Assembly: GCF_003634825.1 (NCBI RefSeq)
Contig: NZ_RBXD01000001.1
Location: forward strand, 266,001 to 330,000
DNA from: Flavobacterium sp. 123
GTDB lineage: Bacteria > Bacteroidota > Bacteroidia > Flavobacteriales > Flavobacteriaceae
Length of the DNA stretch: 64,000 nucleotides
Reading direction: 5' to 3'
Positions 9,688 to 17,921 of the stretch are shown piece by piece; the first letter of the stretch is position 1; each line of letters starts with the position of its first letter. The translations under genes and the position numbers were made by a program. The notes under the pieces are model-generated. The model did no database searches and was not told the origin of the DNA. It worked only from the letters and a program-made list of their open reading frames with translations.

Positions 9688-9759
9688 TAGTCCGTAAGGG
9701 AATCGAACCCCTGTTACCAAGACGAAATCTTGGCGTCCTAACCCCTAGACGAACGGACC
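9688..9759 (-). tRNA. tRNA-Glu (anticodon TTC), variant copy
   Basis: A 72-base cloverleaf: acceptor GGTCCGT/ACGGACT, D arm GTCTAGGGGTTAGGAC, anticodon stem CCAAG/CTTGG with loop ATTTCGT (anticodon TTC), T stem AGGGG with loop TTCGATT. CCA is not encoded. Position 37 is G and position 32 is A, unlike the two copies upstream (A37, T32), and the anticodon stem differs completely. It is the last of three tandem Glu genes. Confidence 0.9.
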
Positions 9760-9801
9760 AGTATCCTCCTAAGTTAGTTTTCAATTTAAAATTGAATTTT
9801 G

Positions 9802-9873
9802 TAGCCCGTAGCGGAATCGAACCGCTCTTACATGGATGAAAACCATGCGTCCTAACCGATAGACGAACGGGCC
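9802..9873 (-). tRNA. tRNA-Glu (anticodon TTC)
   Basis: A 72-base cloverleaf: acceptor GGCCCGT/ACGGGCT, anticodon stem CATGG/CCATG with loop TTTTCAT (anticodon TTC), T stem AGCGG with loop TTCGATT. CCA is not encoded. Identical base for base to the copy at 9922-9993, so the pair arose by recent duplication or is kept identical by conversion. Confidence 0.93.
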
Positions 9874-9921
9874 ATTTTCCCAATGAGTTTGGGATGACTT
9901 TATTCGCAATAAAAGAATTTG

Positions 9922-9993
9922 TAGCCCGTAGCGGAATCGAACCGCTCTTACATGGATGAAAACCATGCGTCCTAACCGATAGACGAACGGGCC
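9922..9993 (-). tRNA. tRNA-Glu (anticodon TTC), first of three
   Basis: Identical to the gene at 9802-9873. It is the promoter-proximal member of the cluster, with its 5' end 20 bases from a strong promoter box. The spacer between the two identical copies is 48 bases. Confidence 0.93.
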
Positions 9994-10013
9994 CTGCTTC
10001 TCTAATGCGGATG

Positions 10014-10021
10014 CAAAAATA
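10014..10021 (-). promoter_or_regulatory. Promoter of the tRNA-Glu cluster: TTG 10041-10043 and TATTTTTG
   Basis: On the minus strand, -33 TTG, a 19-base spacer and TATTTTTG, the Bacteroidota sigma-A layout. The first tRNA begins 20 bases downstream. It probably drives all three tRNAs and may read into rpsT. Confidence 0.65.
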
Positions 10022-10071
10022 CAACTATTTTTGAAACGTACAATAGCTGGTATTAAAAAAATAAAAAAAAA

Positions 10072-11550
10072 TTAATATGCCTTCGCAAACAACACTCTTC
10101 CTACCGACTTTTCCCCTGTAAAAACACAGCTTCCCGCCTCTTCAACACGGTCTAAAGGGATACATCTAATGGTTGCTTTAGTCAAATCCTTTATTCTTTC
10201 TTCTGTAGCTGCAGTCCCATCCCAATGCGCGGATATAAAACCTCCTTTTGTATCGAGAACTGTTTTAAATTCCTCAAAACTATTTACTTCCGTAATATGG
10301 TTTTGACGATAATCTAAAGCTTTATCAAACATTTCACTTTGAATTTGCTCTAATAAATCATTAGTATAAGCAACAATTGATTCTTTTGAAACCACTTCTT
10401 TTGTCAAAGTATCTCTTCTTGCAACTTCAAAAGTTCCGTTTTCTAAATCTTTTGGTCCAACTGCAATTCGAACTGGCACACCTTTCAATTCCCATTCTGC
10501 AAATTTAAAACCTGGCTTTTGTGTAGTTCTATCATCATATTTTACTGAAATGCGTAATTTTCGTAAAGACGCAATTAAAGTATTCACTTCATTTGTAATC
10601 TCCGCTAATTGCTCATCTGTTTTATAAATAGGAACAATAACAACTTGAATTGGCGCTAAATTAGGAGGCAAAACCAATCCTTTATCATCTGAATGCGTCA
10701 TAACAAGAGCTCCCATTAATCTGGTAGAAACTCCCCATGAAGTACCCCAAACATGTTCTTGTTTTCCTTCAGAATTAGCAAATTTAACATCAAATGCTTT
10801 CGCAAAGTTCTGTCCTAAAAAGTGTGATGTCCCTGCTTGTAATGCTTTTCCATCTTGCATCAAAGCTTCAATGCAATAGGTTTCTTCAGCTCCTGCAAAA
10901 CGTTCTGTTTCGGTTTTCAATCCTTTTATAACTGGAATAGCCATAAAATTTTCGACAAACTCCGCATAAACATTCATCATTTTCTCTGATTCCTCAACGG
11001 CTTCTTTTTTTGTTGCGTGAGCCGTATGCCCTTCTTGCCACAAAAATTCCGCTGTACGCAAGAACAATCTTGTTCTCATTTCCCAACGAACCACATTAGC
11101 CCATTGATTTATCAATAACGGTAAATCTCTATAGGATTGAACCCAACCTTTGTATGTAGACCAAATAATAGCTTCACTTGTAGGACGAACTATTAATTCT
11201 TCTTCTAATTTAGCATTAGGATCCACCATTAACTTTCCAGGTTTATCTGGATCATTTTTTAGTCTGTAATGCGTAACAATAGCACATTCTTTAGCAAATC
11301 CTTCCGCATTTTTCTCTTCCGCCTCAAACATGCTTTTTGGCACAAATAAAGGAAAATAAGCATTTTGATGACCTGTTTCTTTAAACATACGATCTAGCTC
11401 TGCCTGCATTTTCTCCCATATTGCATATCCGTAAGGTTTGATAACCATACAGCCTCTAACTCCTGAATTTTCGGCTAAATCAGCTTTTACAACTAGCTCA
11501 TTATACCATTTCGAATAATCTTCCGATCTTGTAGTAAGGTTCTTACTCAT
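10072..11550 (-). CDS. proS: Proline--tRNA ligase (archaeal/eukaryotic-type)
   Basis: A 492-residue class II aminoacyl-tRNA synthetase charging tRNA-Pro. Length and motifs match the shorter ProRS type without the editing insertion: N-terminus [20 protein letters not shown], motif 2 region [23 protein letters not shown], motif 3 [20 protein letters not shown], then the anticodon-binding domain (VVIVPIYK) and a C-terminal zinc-binding-like extension ending LFAKAY. Its promoter (11605-11612) is back-to-back with that of the divergent lipoprotein gene. About 50 bases separate its stop from the tRNA promoter; no hairpin terminator is visible. Confidence 0.96.
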   Translation of the reverse strand: MSKNLTTRSEDYSKWYNELVVKADLAENSGVRGCMVIKPYGYAIWEKMQAELDRMFKETGHQNAYFPLFVPKSMFEAEEKNAEGFAKECAIVTHYRLKNDPDKPGKLMVDPNAKLEEELIVRPTSEAIIWSTYKGWVQSYRDLPLLINQWANVVRWEMRTRLFLRTAEFLWQEGHTAHATKKEAVEESEKMMNVYAEFVENFMAIPVIKGLKTETERFAGAEETYCIEALMQDGKALQAGTSHFLGQNFAKAFDVKFANSEGKQEHVWGTSWGVSTRLMGALVMTHSDDKGLVLPPNLAPIQVVIVPIYKTDEQLAEITNEVNTLIASLRKLRISVKYDDRTTQKPGFKFAEWELKGVPVRIAVGPKDLENGTFEVARRDTLTKEVVSKESIVAYTNDLLEQIQSEMFDKALDYRQNHITEVNSFEEFKTVLDTKGGFISAHWDGTAATEERIKDLTKATIRCIPLDRVEEAGSCVFTGEKSVGRVLFAKAY

Positions 11551-11604
11551 ATTTTATAGTTTGGCACAAATTTTGTTTTATTTTTTTTAACTAAAATAGT
11601 TTCG

Positions 11605-11612
11605 CAAAACTA
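11605..11612 (-). promoter_or_regulatory. -7 promoter box TAGTTTTG for proS
   Basis: Minus-strand TAnnTTTG match 54 bases upstream of the proS ATG. Only 2 bases separate it from the plus-strand box at 11615-11622. Confidence 0.45.
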
Positions 11613-11614
11613 AC

Positions 11615-11622
11615 TATTTTTG
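11615..11622 (+). promoter_or_regulatory. -7 promoter box TATTTTTG for the lipoprotein gene
   Basis: Plus-strand TAnnTTTG match 30 bases before the ATG at 11653. It is arranged back-to-back with the proS box, so polymerase at one promoter should cover the other. Confidence 0.45.
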
Positions 11623-11652
11623 TAATGTCCAACAATAAAAAATCCTACTGAT

Positions 11653-12585
11653 ATGAAAACTAATATTTTTTTCCAAAAAAGAACACTTCTTTACTCCTCA
11701 ATTGGATTTTTAAGTGTCCTGATAACATCATGTGGATCTTACCAAAACATCTCCTATTACGACACGGATGGAATATATGGCAATGCAAATGGCAGAGCAC
11801 ACCATAGAGAAATTGAAAACACGGCTCCTAATCAATATAGAGATTATTTCAATTCTTTAAAAAATCAAAATCAGCCAGCTGAAATTTTTACTGACGTAGA
11901 CAATTACAGTTCTTATGACACTCCTAATGACTCTATACCTGAATCCATTTCTAACTATGGCGGTTGGGGAAATAATCCTCAGCAAGTAACTATAAATACA
12001 TACTCTGATAATTGGGGACTTAGTTACGGACTAGGATTTGGTTGGAGATATCCTTATTATGGATATAGTGGATATGGTTATAGTTTTGGTTATCCTTATT
12101 ATGGATGGGGATACCCAGGATATAACTGGGGGTATCTATCCTACGGATGGGGCTCTCCTTATTATGGATGGAATTACCCTTACTATGGATACAATAACTA
12201 TTATTACAACGGTAATTATTCTTATAATCCAAGCCGAAGAGGATCAAATTACTCCAATAATGCTAGCGTAAATAGAAGTTACACCAATAGAAATTCTCAA
12301 ACGGATTACAGAAGAAGTTCTAATACTACTTATTCGTCACCTAATTTTTCAAGAACCGATAATCGATTTCAATCTCGAAATAACACGTATACAAACCCAA
12401 CAAGAACGAGAACAAGTTCTGACTACAATTCAAACACCTCTCGCAATCAAAACTACACCCCTTCAAGACAGTCCTATAATTCTAGTTCAAACAGCAGCTA
12501 TAGTACCAGTCGTTCAAGTGGAAGCAGTTATGGTGGAAGCAGCGGTGGTGGTGGAAGATCATCTGGTGGCGGAGGAAGAAGATAA
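11653..12585 (+). CDS. Low-complexity Tyr/Gly/Trp-rich lipoprotein
   Basis: 310 residues. The N-terminus is a lipoprotein signal (LYSSIGFLSVLITSC, lipid-modified Cys near 27). Residues ~30-115 are ordinary hydrophilic sequence. Residues ~125-195 are a repeat of Tyr, Gly, Pro and Trp (units like YPYYGWGYPGY and GSPYYGWNYPYYGY). The rest is Ser/Asn/Arg-rich and ends in SSGGGGRSSGGGGRR. It is probably anchored in the outer membrane; no enzymatic domain is visible. The aromatic repeats suggest an extended, sticky or self-assembling segment, which is inference. Comparable Tyr/Gly-rich lipoproteins occur in flavobacteria without assigned function. Confidence 0.7.
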   Translation: MKTNIFFQKRTLLYSSIGFLSVLITSCGSYQNISYYDTDGIYGNANGRAHHREIENTAPNQYRDYFNSLKNQNQPAEIFTDVDNYSSYDTPNDSIPESISNYGGWGNNPQQVTINTYSDNWGLSYGLGFGWRYPYYGYSGYGYSFGYPYYGWGYPGYNWGYLSYGWGSPYYGWNYPYYGYNNYYYNGNYSYNPSRRGSNYSNNASVNRSYTNRNSQTDYRRSSNTTYSSPNFSRTDNRFQSRNNTYTNPTRTRTSSDYNSNTSRNQNYTPSRQSYNSSSNSSYSTSRSSGSSYGGSSGGGGRSSGGGGRR

Positions 12586-12636
12586 AAAACATCACTTTTT
12601 CTTTCATAATTATTTAAAAACTTAGTACTACGCAAC

Positions 12637-14139
12637 ATGAAAAAATATATTTTTATTCTACTTACAGGTTTAACTTTTGGAGTAACACAGGCACAAGAAA
12701 TTGGAGATGCAGTACGTTATTCGCAAGACAACTTGAATGGAACCGCTCGTTTTAGAGCTATGGGAGGCGCTTTTGGTGCTCTTGGAGGAGATATGTCAGC
12801 TATTAATGTGAATCCTGCTGGATCAGCTGTTTTTTCAAACAATCAGATAGCTGCAACCGTAAGTAACTTTGATGCAAAAAACAATTCTAACTACTTTGGG
12901 ACTTTAACTACTCAAAAAGACAATTCATTTGACCTTAATCAAGCAGGTGGCGTATTTGTTTTTAAAAACCAAAACACCAATAGCAATTGGAAAAAGTTTT
13001 CGGTAGCGATAAACTATGAGAATACTAACAATTTTGACAATTCATTATATTCAGTTGGAGTAAACCCTACAAATTCTATTGATGGTTATTTTTTAGCATA
13101 TGCTAATGGTGTTCCTTTAGATATTCTACAAAACTCTAATTATTCTGATTTGAATCACGGAGCCCAACAAGCTTTTTTGGGATATCAGGCCTACATTATA
13201 AATCCTGTAGACAATAATGCAGCTAATACACTATACACCTCAAATGTTCCAGCTGGCGGAAATTATTACCAAGAAAATCACATTACTAAAAATGGATTTA
13301 ACGGGAAATTGTCTTTCAATGCTGCAACTTCTTACAAAGACAAACTATTTTTAGGGATAAACTTAAATTCTCATTTTACTGATTATTACCAATCTTCAAG
13401 TTTTTACGAAGATAATAATGCACCATTAACTTCAGATTACACAATTTCAAGATTACGTTTTAATAATGATTTATACACCTATGGTACCGGATTTTCATTT
13501 CAAGCAGGTGCTATTGCTAAAGTCACTAATGAATTCCGATTAGGTCTTTCTTATGAATCTCCAACTTGGCTAAAATTAAGTGATGAATTTTCACAAAAAA
13601 TTGTTGCTGTAAGTGCTAATACGGTCGAAGAACTTCCTAGCGATGTTGTTGACCCTCAAGTTACTAATTACTACTCTCCATACAAATTACAAACACCAAG
13701 TAAATGGACTTTTAGTACTGCTTATATTTTTGGAAAAACAGGGTTAATAAGCATTGATTATGCTGTGAAAGATTATAGTAACACCAAATTTAAACCCGAA
13801 AATGATTCTTATTTTCAAGGCTTAAATAGTCAGATGAATGCAACTTTAGCAAGTACTAGTGAATTACGAATTGGTGCTGAATATAAAATCGAAGCTTTGA
13901 GTCTTAGAGCAGGATACCGTCATGACCAAAGTCCTTATAAAAACACCTCTACAATTGGAGATTTAACTAGTTATTCAGGTGGCTTAGGTTATAATTTTGG
14001 TTCAACCAAAGTTGATTTATCTTATTCATATGCAAAGAGAGATTCCAATGAAGGTTTCTTTGCACAAGGATTTACTGATGGAGCTCAAATTAATACCAAA
14101 AACAACAATGTATCTCTAACCCTATTATTTGAATTATAA
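12637..14139 (+). CDS. OmpP1/FadL-family outer-membrane transporter
   Basis: 500 residues with a signal peptide (ILLTGLTFGVTQAQ). The mature start, with DAVRYSQDNLNGTARFRAMGGAFGALGGD and NPAGSAVFSNNQ, resembles the N-terminal hatch of FadL-like channels that carry hydrophobic molecules across the outer membrane. Alternating beta-strands run through the protein (FSVAINYENT, LRIGAEYKI, LRAGYRHDQS, VDLSYSYAKRD) and it ends in strand VSLTLLFEL with a hydrophobic last residue, usual for beta-barrels. The gap to the preceding lipoprotein gene is 51 bases on the same strand, so they may share a transcript. A terminator follows. The substrate is unknown. Confidence 0.75.
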   Translation: MKKYIFILLTGLTFGVTQAQEIGDAVRYSQDNLNGTARFRAMGGAFGALGGDMSAINVNPAGSAVFSNNQIAATVSNFDAKNNSNYFGTLTTQKDNSFDLNQAGGVFVFKNQNTNSNWKKFSVAINYENTNNFDNSLYSVGVNPTNSIDGYFLAYANGVPLDILQNSNYSDLNHGAQQAFLGYQAYIINPVDNNAANTLYTSNVPAGGNYYQENHITKNGFNGKLSFNAATSYKDKLFLGINLNSHFTDYYQSSSFYEDNNAPLTSDYTISRLRFNNDLYTYGTGFSFQAGAIAKVTNEFRLGLSYESPTWLKLSDEFSQKIVAVSANTVEELPSDVVDPQVTNYYSPYKLQTPSKWTFSTAYIFGKTGLISIDYAVKDYSNTKFKPENDSYFQGLNSQMNATLASTSELRIGAEYKIEALSLRAGYRHDQSPYKNTSTIGDLTSYSGGLGYNFGSTKVDLSYSYAKRDSNEGFFAQGFTDGAQINTKNNNVSLTLLFEL

Positions 14140-14161
14140 TATAAAAATTGCCCCCATTTTT

Positions 14162-14198
14162 AAATCCGTTTCTTTTAATTCGAAACGGATTTTTTTTA
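14162..14198 (+). terminator. Intrinsic terminator after the FadL-like gene
   Basis: Stem AAATCCGTTTC / GAAACGGATTT (11 bp, 9-base loop), then a run of T ending where the repeat element begins. Confidence 0.85.
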
Positions 14199-14287
14199 GC
14201 CCTGATGGAAATGACATCCTTTTACTTTTTATTCTGACGAAGGAAGAATAAAAAGTAAAAGATAAAATGGACAGCAGGATTAGCTCC
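14198..14287 (+). repeat. 90-base dispersed hairpin element, copy A
   Basis: The element is colinear over 90 bases with the minus strand of 46278-46367. Shared outer parts are AGCCCTGATGGAA at the left and GGACAGCAGGA at the right. The core is a perfect 16-bp stem, 14219-14234 paired with 14246-14261, around an 11-base loop (TGACGAAGGAA). The stem sequence differs from copy B but pairing is kept. It lies between a terminator and the rimO promoter and encodes nothing. Confidence 0.8.
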
Positions 14288-14337
14288 TTAAAACATGGAA
14301 AAGAGAACGAAACAAGTTCAGTTTGAATAAAAAATTG

Positions 14338-14345
14338 TAATTTTG
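14338..14345 (+). promoter_or_regulatory. -7 promoter box TAATTTTG for rimO
   Basis: TAnnTTTG match 19 bases before the rimO ATG. No well-spaced -33 TTG is visible (the nearest, 14323-14325, is only 12 bases away). Confidence 0.45.
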
Positions 14346-14364
14346 CACTCCAATTTATAAATCT

Positions 14365-15678
14365 ATGAGAACCAAGTCTTTAAAAAAGAACAAAATCAAT
14401 GTAATCACTCTTGGGTGTTCAAAAAATGTATATGATAGCGAAGTCCTTATGGGTCAGTTGCGTGCAAGCGGAAAAGATGTTGCTCACGAAGCACCAGAAG
14501 CTGAAGAAGGGAATATCATAGTAATTAATACCTGTGGGTTTATTGATAATGCAAAGGCCGAATCTGTAAACATGATTTTGGAATATGCTGATAAAAAAGA
14601 AAGAGGTTTAGTCGACAAAGTTTTTGTAACTGGATGTTTATCTGAGCGTTACAGACCTGATTTAGAAAAAGAAATTCCTAATGTGGATCAGTTTTTTGGA
14701 ACTACTGAACTTCCACAATTATTGAAAGCTTTAGGTGCTGATTATAAACACGAATTGCTAGGAGAACGTTTAACTACAACTCCTAAAAATTATGCTTATT
14801 TAAAAATTGCAGAAGGTTGTGATAGACCTTGTAGTTTTTGTGCTATTCCGATAATGAGAGGAAAACACGTTTCGCAAACTATTGAAAAACTAGTTAAAGA
14901 AGCGGAAGGTCTTGCTAAAAATGGTGTTAAAGAATTGATTTTGATTGCTCAAGATTTAACGTATTACGGTCTTGATATTTATAAAAAACGCAATCTTGGA
15001 GAACTCCTTGAGGCTTTAGTAAAAGTAGAAGGAATTGAATGGATTCGTTTGCATTATGCCTTCCCAACTGGATTCCCAATGGATGTATTAGAAATCATGA
15101 AGCGCGAGCCTAAGATTTGTAACTATATTGATATTCCGTTGCAGCACATTTCTGATTCTATTTTGAAATCTATGCGACGCGGAACAACACAGGAAAAAAC
15201 CACTCAATTATTAAAAGATTTTAGAGCTGCTGTTCCTGGAATGGCAATTCGTACCACTTTAATTGTTGGTTACCCTGGAGAAACACAAGAAGATTTTGAG
15301 ATTCTTAAAGATTTTGTTCAAGAAATGAAATTTGACAGAATGGGTTGTTTTGCTTATTCTCATGAAGAAAACACACATGCTTATTTGTTAGAAGATGATG
15401 TTCCAGATGATGTAAAACAAGATCGTGCCAATGAGATTATGGAGTTACAATCTCAAATTTCTTGGGACTTAAATCAAGAAAAAGTAGGGCAAACTTTCAA
15501 ATGTATCATTGACAGAAAAGAAGGTGGTCATTTTGTAGGAAGAACAGAATTTGACAGCCCTGATGTTGATAATGAAGTTTTAATTGACGCAACCAAGCAT
15601 TATGTTAAAACTGGTGAGTTTGTGATGGTGAAAATCATTGAAGCAACCGAATTTGATTTATACGGAGAACCTGTTTAA
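14365..15678 (+). CDS. rimO: Ribosomal protein uS12 methylthiotransferase RimO
   Basis: 437 residues. A radical SAM enzyme that adds a methylthio group to the conserved Asp of ribosomal protein uS12. The N-terminal UPF0004 domain carries Cys18 (TLGCSKN), Cys57 (NTCGFIDNA) and Cys91 (TGCLSERY), ligands of the auxiliary cluster. The radical SAM motif CxxxCxxC is Cys152, Cys156 and Cys159 in GCDRPCSFC. A TRAM domain lies at the C-terminus (GGHFVGRTEFDSPDVDNEV). The N-terminal GCSKN and the spacing favour RimO over MiaB/MtaB. It is monocistronic with its own promoter box. Confidence 0.95.
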   Translation: MRTKSLKKNKINVITLGCSKNVYDSEVLMGQLRASGKDVAHEAPEAEEGNIIVINTCGFIDNAKAESVNMILEYADKKERGLVDKVFVTGCLSERYRPDLEKEIPNVDQFFGTTELPQLLKALGADYKHELLGERLTTTPKNYAYLKIAEGCDRPCSFCAIPIMRGKHVSQTIEKLVKEAEGLAKNGVKELILIAQDLTYYGLDIYKKRNLGELLEALVKVEGIEWIRLHYAFPTGFPMDVLEIMKREPKICNYIDIPLQHISDSILKSMRRGTTQEKTTQLLKDFRAAVPGMAIRTTLIVGYPGETQEDFEILKDFVQEMKFDRMGCFAYSHEENTHAYLLEDDVPDDVKQDRANEIMELQSQISWDLNQEKVGQTFKCIIDRKEGGHFVGRTEFDSPDVDNEVLIDATKHYVKTGEFVMVKIIEATEFDLYGEPV

Positions 15679-15695
15679 TTTACTCTATATTTTTA

Positions 15696-15703
15696 TATAT
15701 TTG
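15696..15703 (+). promoter_or_regulatory. -7 promoter box TATATTTG
   Basis: Perfect TAnnTTTG match, 17 bases before the ATG at 15721, likely serving the two-gene unit 15721-17055. Confidence 0.5.
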
Positions 15704-15720
15704 ATTTTAAAATATTTGCC

Positions 15721-16242
15721 ATGAAACCCATTCAGAAATTAGTTGTTCTTGTTTTCTTATTCACATCATTCAATAGTGCTTTTGCTCAATATAGTAATAG
15801 TGGATATGGTGGTGGTTACAATCGTGGATACGGAAGTGGTTATGGCGGAGGAAGCAGAATGGGCCAAATGAATGGGGGAATGTCGCAAGAAAGAGATAAA
15901 CCAAAAGAAATTCCTGTTGAAGTAACGGTTGGTAAAATAATGGATAATCTCAAATCTAGAATTGATCTAGATGAATTACAAGTAATTGCTATTTCAAACA
16001 TTCTAACCGAAAGCATTAGAAGCCAAGGAATTATAATGAAACAAGAAACGAGTCAAGAAGCTAAAATAAACGACATCAAAGCACTTTCAGAAATTACTGA
16101 TTCTAAAGTAATGGTTTTATTGAATAGCGATCAAAAAGAAAAATACCTTTTGATGAAAGACGAATTTAAGAACCCAAAGAAGTCTAAATCAGATAAAAAA
16201 TCTAAAAAAGAGGCTAAAAAAGAAAAGGAATCTGAAGAATAA
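15721..16242 (+). CDS. Secreted Gly-rich protein with Spy/LTXXQ-like helical region
   Basis: 173 residues. A signal peptide (LVVLVFLFTSFNSAFAQ) is followed by a Gly/Tyr/Ser-rich linker (residues ~23-50, repeats of GYGGG/GYGSG), then a helical region. The motif VLLNSDQKEKYLLMKDEF resembles the LTXXQ pattern of Spy/CpxP-type periplasmic chaperones (inference from pattern only). The C-terminus is an extreme Lys/Glu/Ser tail. The following amidase gene begins 12 bases after the stop, so they form an operon; a periplasmic or envelope job fits that neighbour. Confidence 0.6.
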   Translation: MKPIQKLVVLVFLFTSFNSAFAQYSNSGYGGGYNRGYGSGYGGGSRMGQMNGGMSQERDKPKEIPVEVTVGKIMDNLKSRIDLDELQVIAISNILTESIRSQGIIMKQETSQEAKINDIKALSEITDSKVMVLLNSDQKEKYLLMKDEFKNPKKSKSDKKSKKEAKKEKESEE

Positions 16243-16254
16243 TATTCTTAAAGT

Positions 16255-17055
16255 ATGAAAAAGCCTTTTTATTACCTGATTTCTGCTTCTTTTATAATTT
16301 CATGTGCTTCAAATACTTACAGACTAAGCGATAAGTCCTATAAGAAGCAATTGAAAACCCTGACAAAAAAAATATCTAAAAAGGAATCCTTACCCTTGCA
16401 AAATGGGATTCATACGGAATGGATTGGTACCGTAAATTTCAATTTAAGAAAGCCTAATTTCATTATTATTCATCATACCGCACAAGATTCTTTACAACAA
16501 ACTCTAAAGACCTTTACATTAGTAAAACCGCAAGTAAGTGCTCATTATGTAATTGCAGATGATGGCCGTGTGGTACAAATGCTAAATGATTATTTGCGTG
16601 CTTGGCATGGAGGAAATGCAAAATGGGGTAAAAATACTGACATAAATTCTGCTTCAATAGGTATTGAATTAGATAACAACGGAACAGAACCTTTTTCAGA
16701 AGCTCAGATCAATAGCTTATTGGCACTATTGGCTAAATTAAAGAAAGACTACAATATCCCTACTCAAAACATTATTGGACATGCTGATATTGCGCCTAGC
16801 AGAAAAAAAGATCCGAGTGCCTTATTCCCTTGGAAAGTTTTAGCAGAAAAAGGATATGGGATTTGGCCAGATATTTTAGAAACTGCTCCTGCTGATTTTA
16901 ATATAGAACAAGGATTGCAGATTATAGGATATAACACTAAAGACCTTTCGGCCGCAATTACGGCATTCAAATTGCATTATATACAAACAGAAGTTAATGA
17001 TGCCCTTGACGAGAAAACAATAAACACGATTTATACTATTTATAAAAAACAATAA
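16255..17055 (+). CDS. N-acetylmuramoyl-L-alanine amidase lipoprotein
   Basis: 266 residues. The signal sequence ends in a lipobox (ASFIISCAS), so it is a lipoprotein. The Amidase_2 (AmpD-like, zinc) domain spans about residues 60-200: zinc-ligand His in FIIIHHTAQDS, core SAHYVIADDGRVVQM, RAWHGG, SIGIELDNNG, and the second ligand region IIGHADIAPSRKKDPS. It should cleave the amide between MurNAc and the L-Ala of the peptide, in cell-wall turnover or recycling. It ends in a short helical region resembling a peptidoglycan-binding tail. It shares a transcription unit with the preceding secreted protein. Confidence 0.88.
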   Translation: MKKPFYYLISASFIISCASNTYRLSDKSYKKQLKTLTKKISKKESLPLQNGIHTEWIGTVNFNLRKPNFIIIHHTAQDSLQQTLKTFTLVKPQVSAHYVIADDGRVVQMLNDYLRAWHGGNAKWGKNTDINSASIGIELDNNGTEPFSEAQINSLLALLAKLKKDYNIPTQNIIGHADIAPSRKKDPSALFPWKVLAEKGYGIWPDILETAPADFNIEQGLQIIGYNTKDLSAAITAFKLHYIQTEVNDALDEKTINTIYTIYKKQ

Positions 17056-17065
17056 GCATAAAAAA

Positions 17066-17107
17066 ACTGCCAAAACACTAATGAAAGTATCTTGGCAGTA
17101 AAAAAAA
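17066..17107. terminator. Bidirectional terminator between amidase and porin-like gene
   Basis: Stem ACTGCCAA (17066-17073) / TTGGCAGT (17092-17099) with an 18-base loop. A runs on the left and right give a T tract in both reading directions, serving both convergent genes. Confidence 0.75.
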
Positions 17108-17117
17108 ATTCTTTAAA

Positions 17118-17921
17118 TTATTTTATTGTAAAGGTCATCCCTCCAGACACAAAGCTTTTCTTCAACTCTCCATCTTTATTGTAATTACCATTGTCATTAT
17201 AAGTATATCTTACAAAAACTGGCAAGCTAAAGCTCTCTGAGAATTTAATTGCTTTAGAAACATTCAAACCTACATTTGTAAATTTAAATCCATCAACTAA
17301 ATAATATGCACTTGGTTTAGACAAAATTGCTCCCGCAAAAAATCTTAAATCAACACCAGCACTTTCTATAGATTGAGTATATCCAAGTTCAGTGTAGCTT
17401 GAAAAGTTTCTGTCTCCACTAGCATTATAATCATTACCTGCAATCAAAGTATTCCATTGAAAATCTAATGGCACTCCTTTATCAGCAAAATTCAAAGCAA
17501 TAGACAAATCAATTGCTTGAGATCCTGTTTTTCCGTAATCCCAATAGTTAGTTCTTGTTAATTCTGATTTCTTTGTGTTGTTGTAATAATAATCACTTAA
17601 CGATATTTTCACAACAGAAGATGCTTGATAAGATAAATACCAATCAAATTCATTATACGCATTTGCTTCGCTTGATAAATTAGTTGTCCCCCAAACTCCT
17701 GCAGTAAGTTTATCTGTTAATGCATATGAAGCATAAGGTTGAAAAGCTACTTTATTAGCATTAAGTCTAATACCTCTCCACAAATAAGGATATACAACAT
17801 CCACTCCGATTGCTAAATTACTTGATGGTTCTTCTGCCGCTGGTGCAGGAGCTGGTGCATCTTGTGCAAATGTCAATGTACTTGTTAGCATTAGAGCTAA
17901 AATAATTACTACTTTTTTCAT
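17118..17921 (-). CDS. Outer-membrane beta-barrel, TorF/Gcw_chp-like putative porin
   Basis: 267 residues. The signal peptide is VVIILALMLTSTLTFAQ, then an Ala/Pro-rich linker (DAPAPAPAAEEPSS). The barrel begins LAIGVDVVYPYLWRGIRLN; the phrase YPYLWRG is typical of the TIGR02001-type putative porins. Alternating aromatic strands continue (FDWYLSYQAS, LSDYYYNN, VFVRYTYND) to a final strand FVSGGMTFTIK. It is probably an outer-membrane channel of unknown substrate. It is monocistronic; I see no clean promoter box in the upstream gap. Other small barrel families are possible. Confidence 0.6.
   Translation of the reverse strand: MKKVVIILALMLTSTLTFAQDAPAPAPAAEEPSSNLAIGVDVVYPYLWRGIRLNANKVAFQPYASYALTDKLTAGVWGTTNLSSEANAYNEFDWYLSYQASSVVKISLSDYYYNNTKKSELTRTNYWDYGKTGSQAIDLSIALNFADKGVPLDFQWNTLIAGNDYNASGDRNFSSYTELGYTQSIESAGVDLRFFAGAILSKPSAYYLVDGFKFTNVGLNVSKAIKFSESFSLPVFVRYTYNDNGNYNKDGELKKSFVSGGMTFTIK

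Noticed and set aside
9633..10024. Open frames overlapping the tRNA cluster on both strands
   Set aside because: They run through three tRNA-Glu genes and repeat themselves because two of the tRNAs are identical; they are not proteins.
12020..12271. Two overlapping frames rich in Ile/Asp/Met or His/Asn/Lys
   Set aside because: They are other-frame readings of the repetitive Tyr/Gly/Trp segment of the lipoprotein gene.
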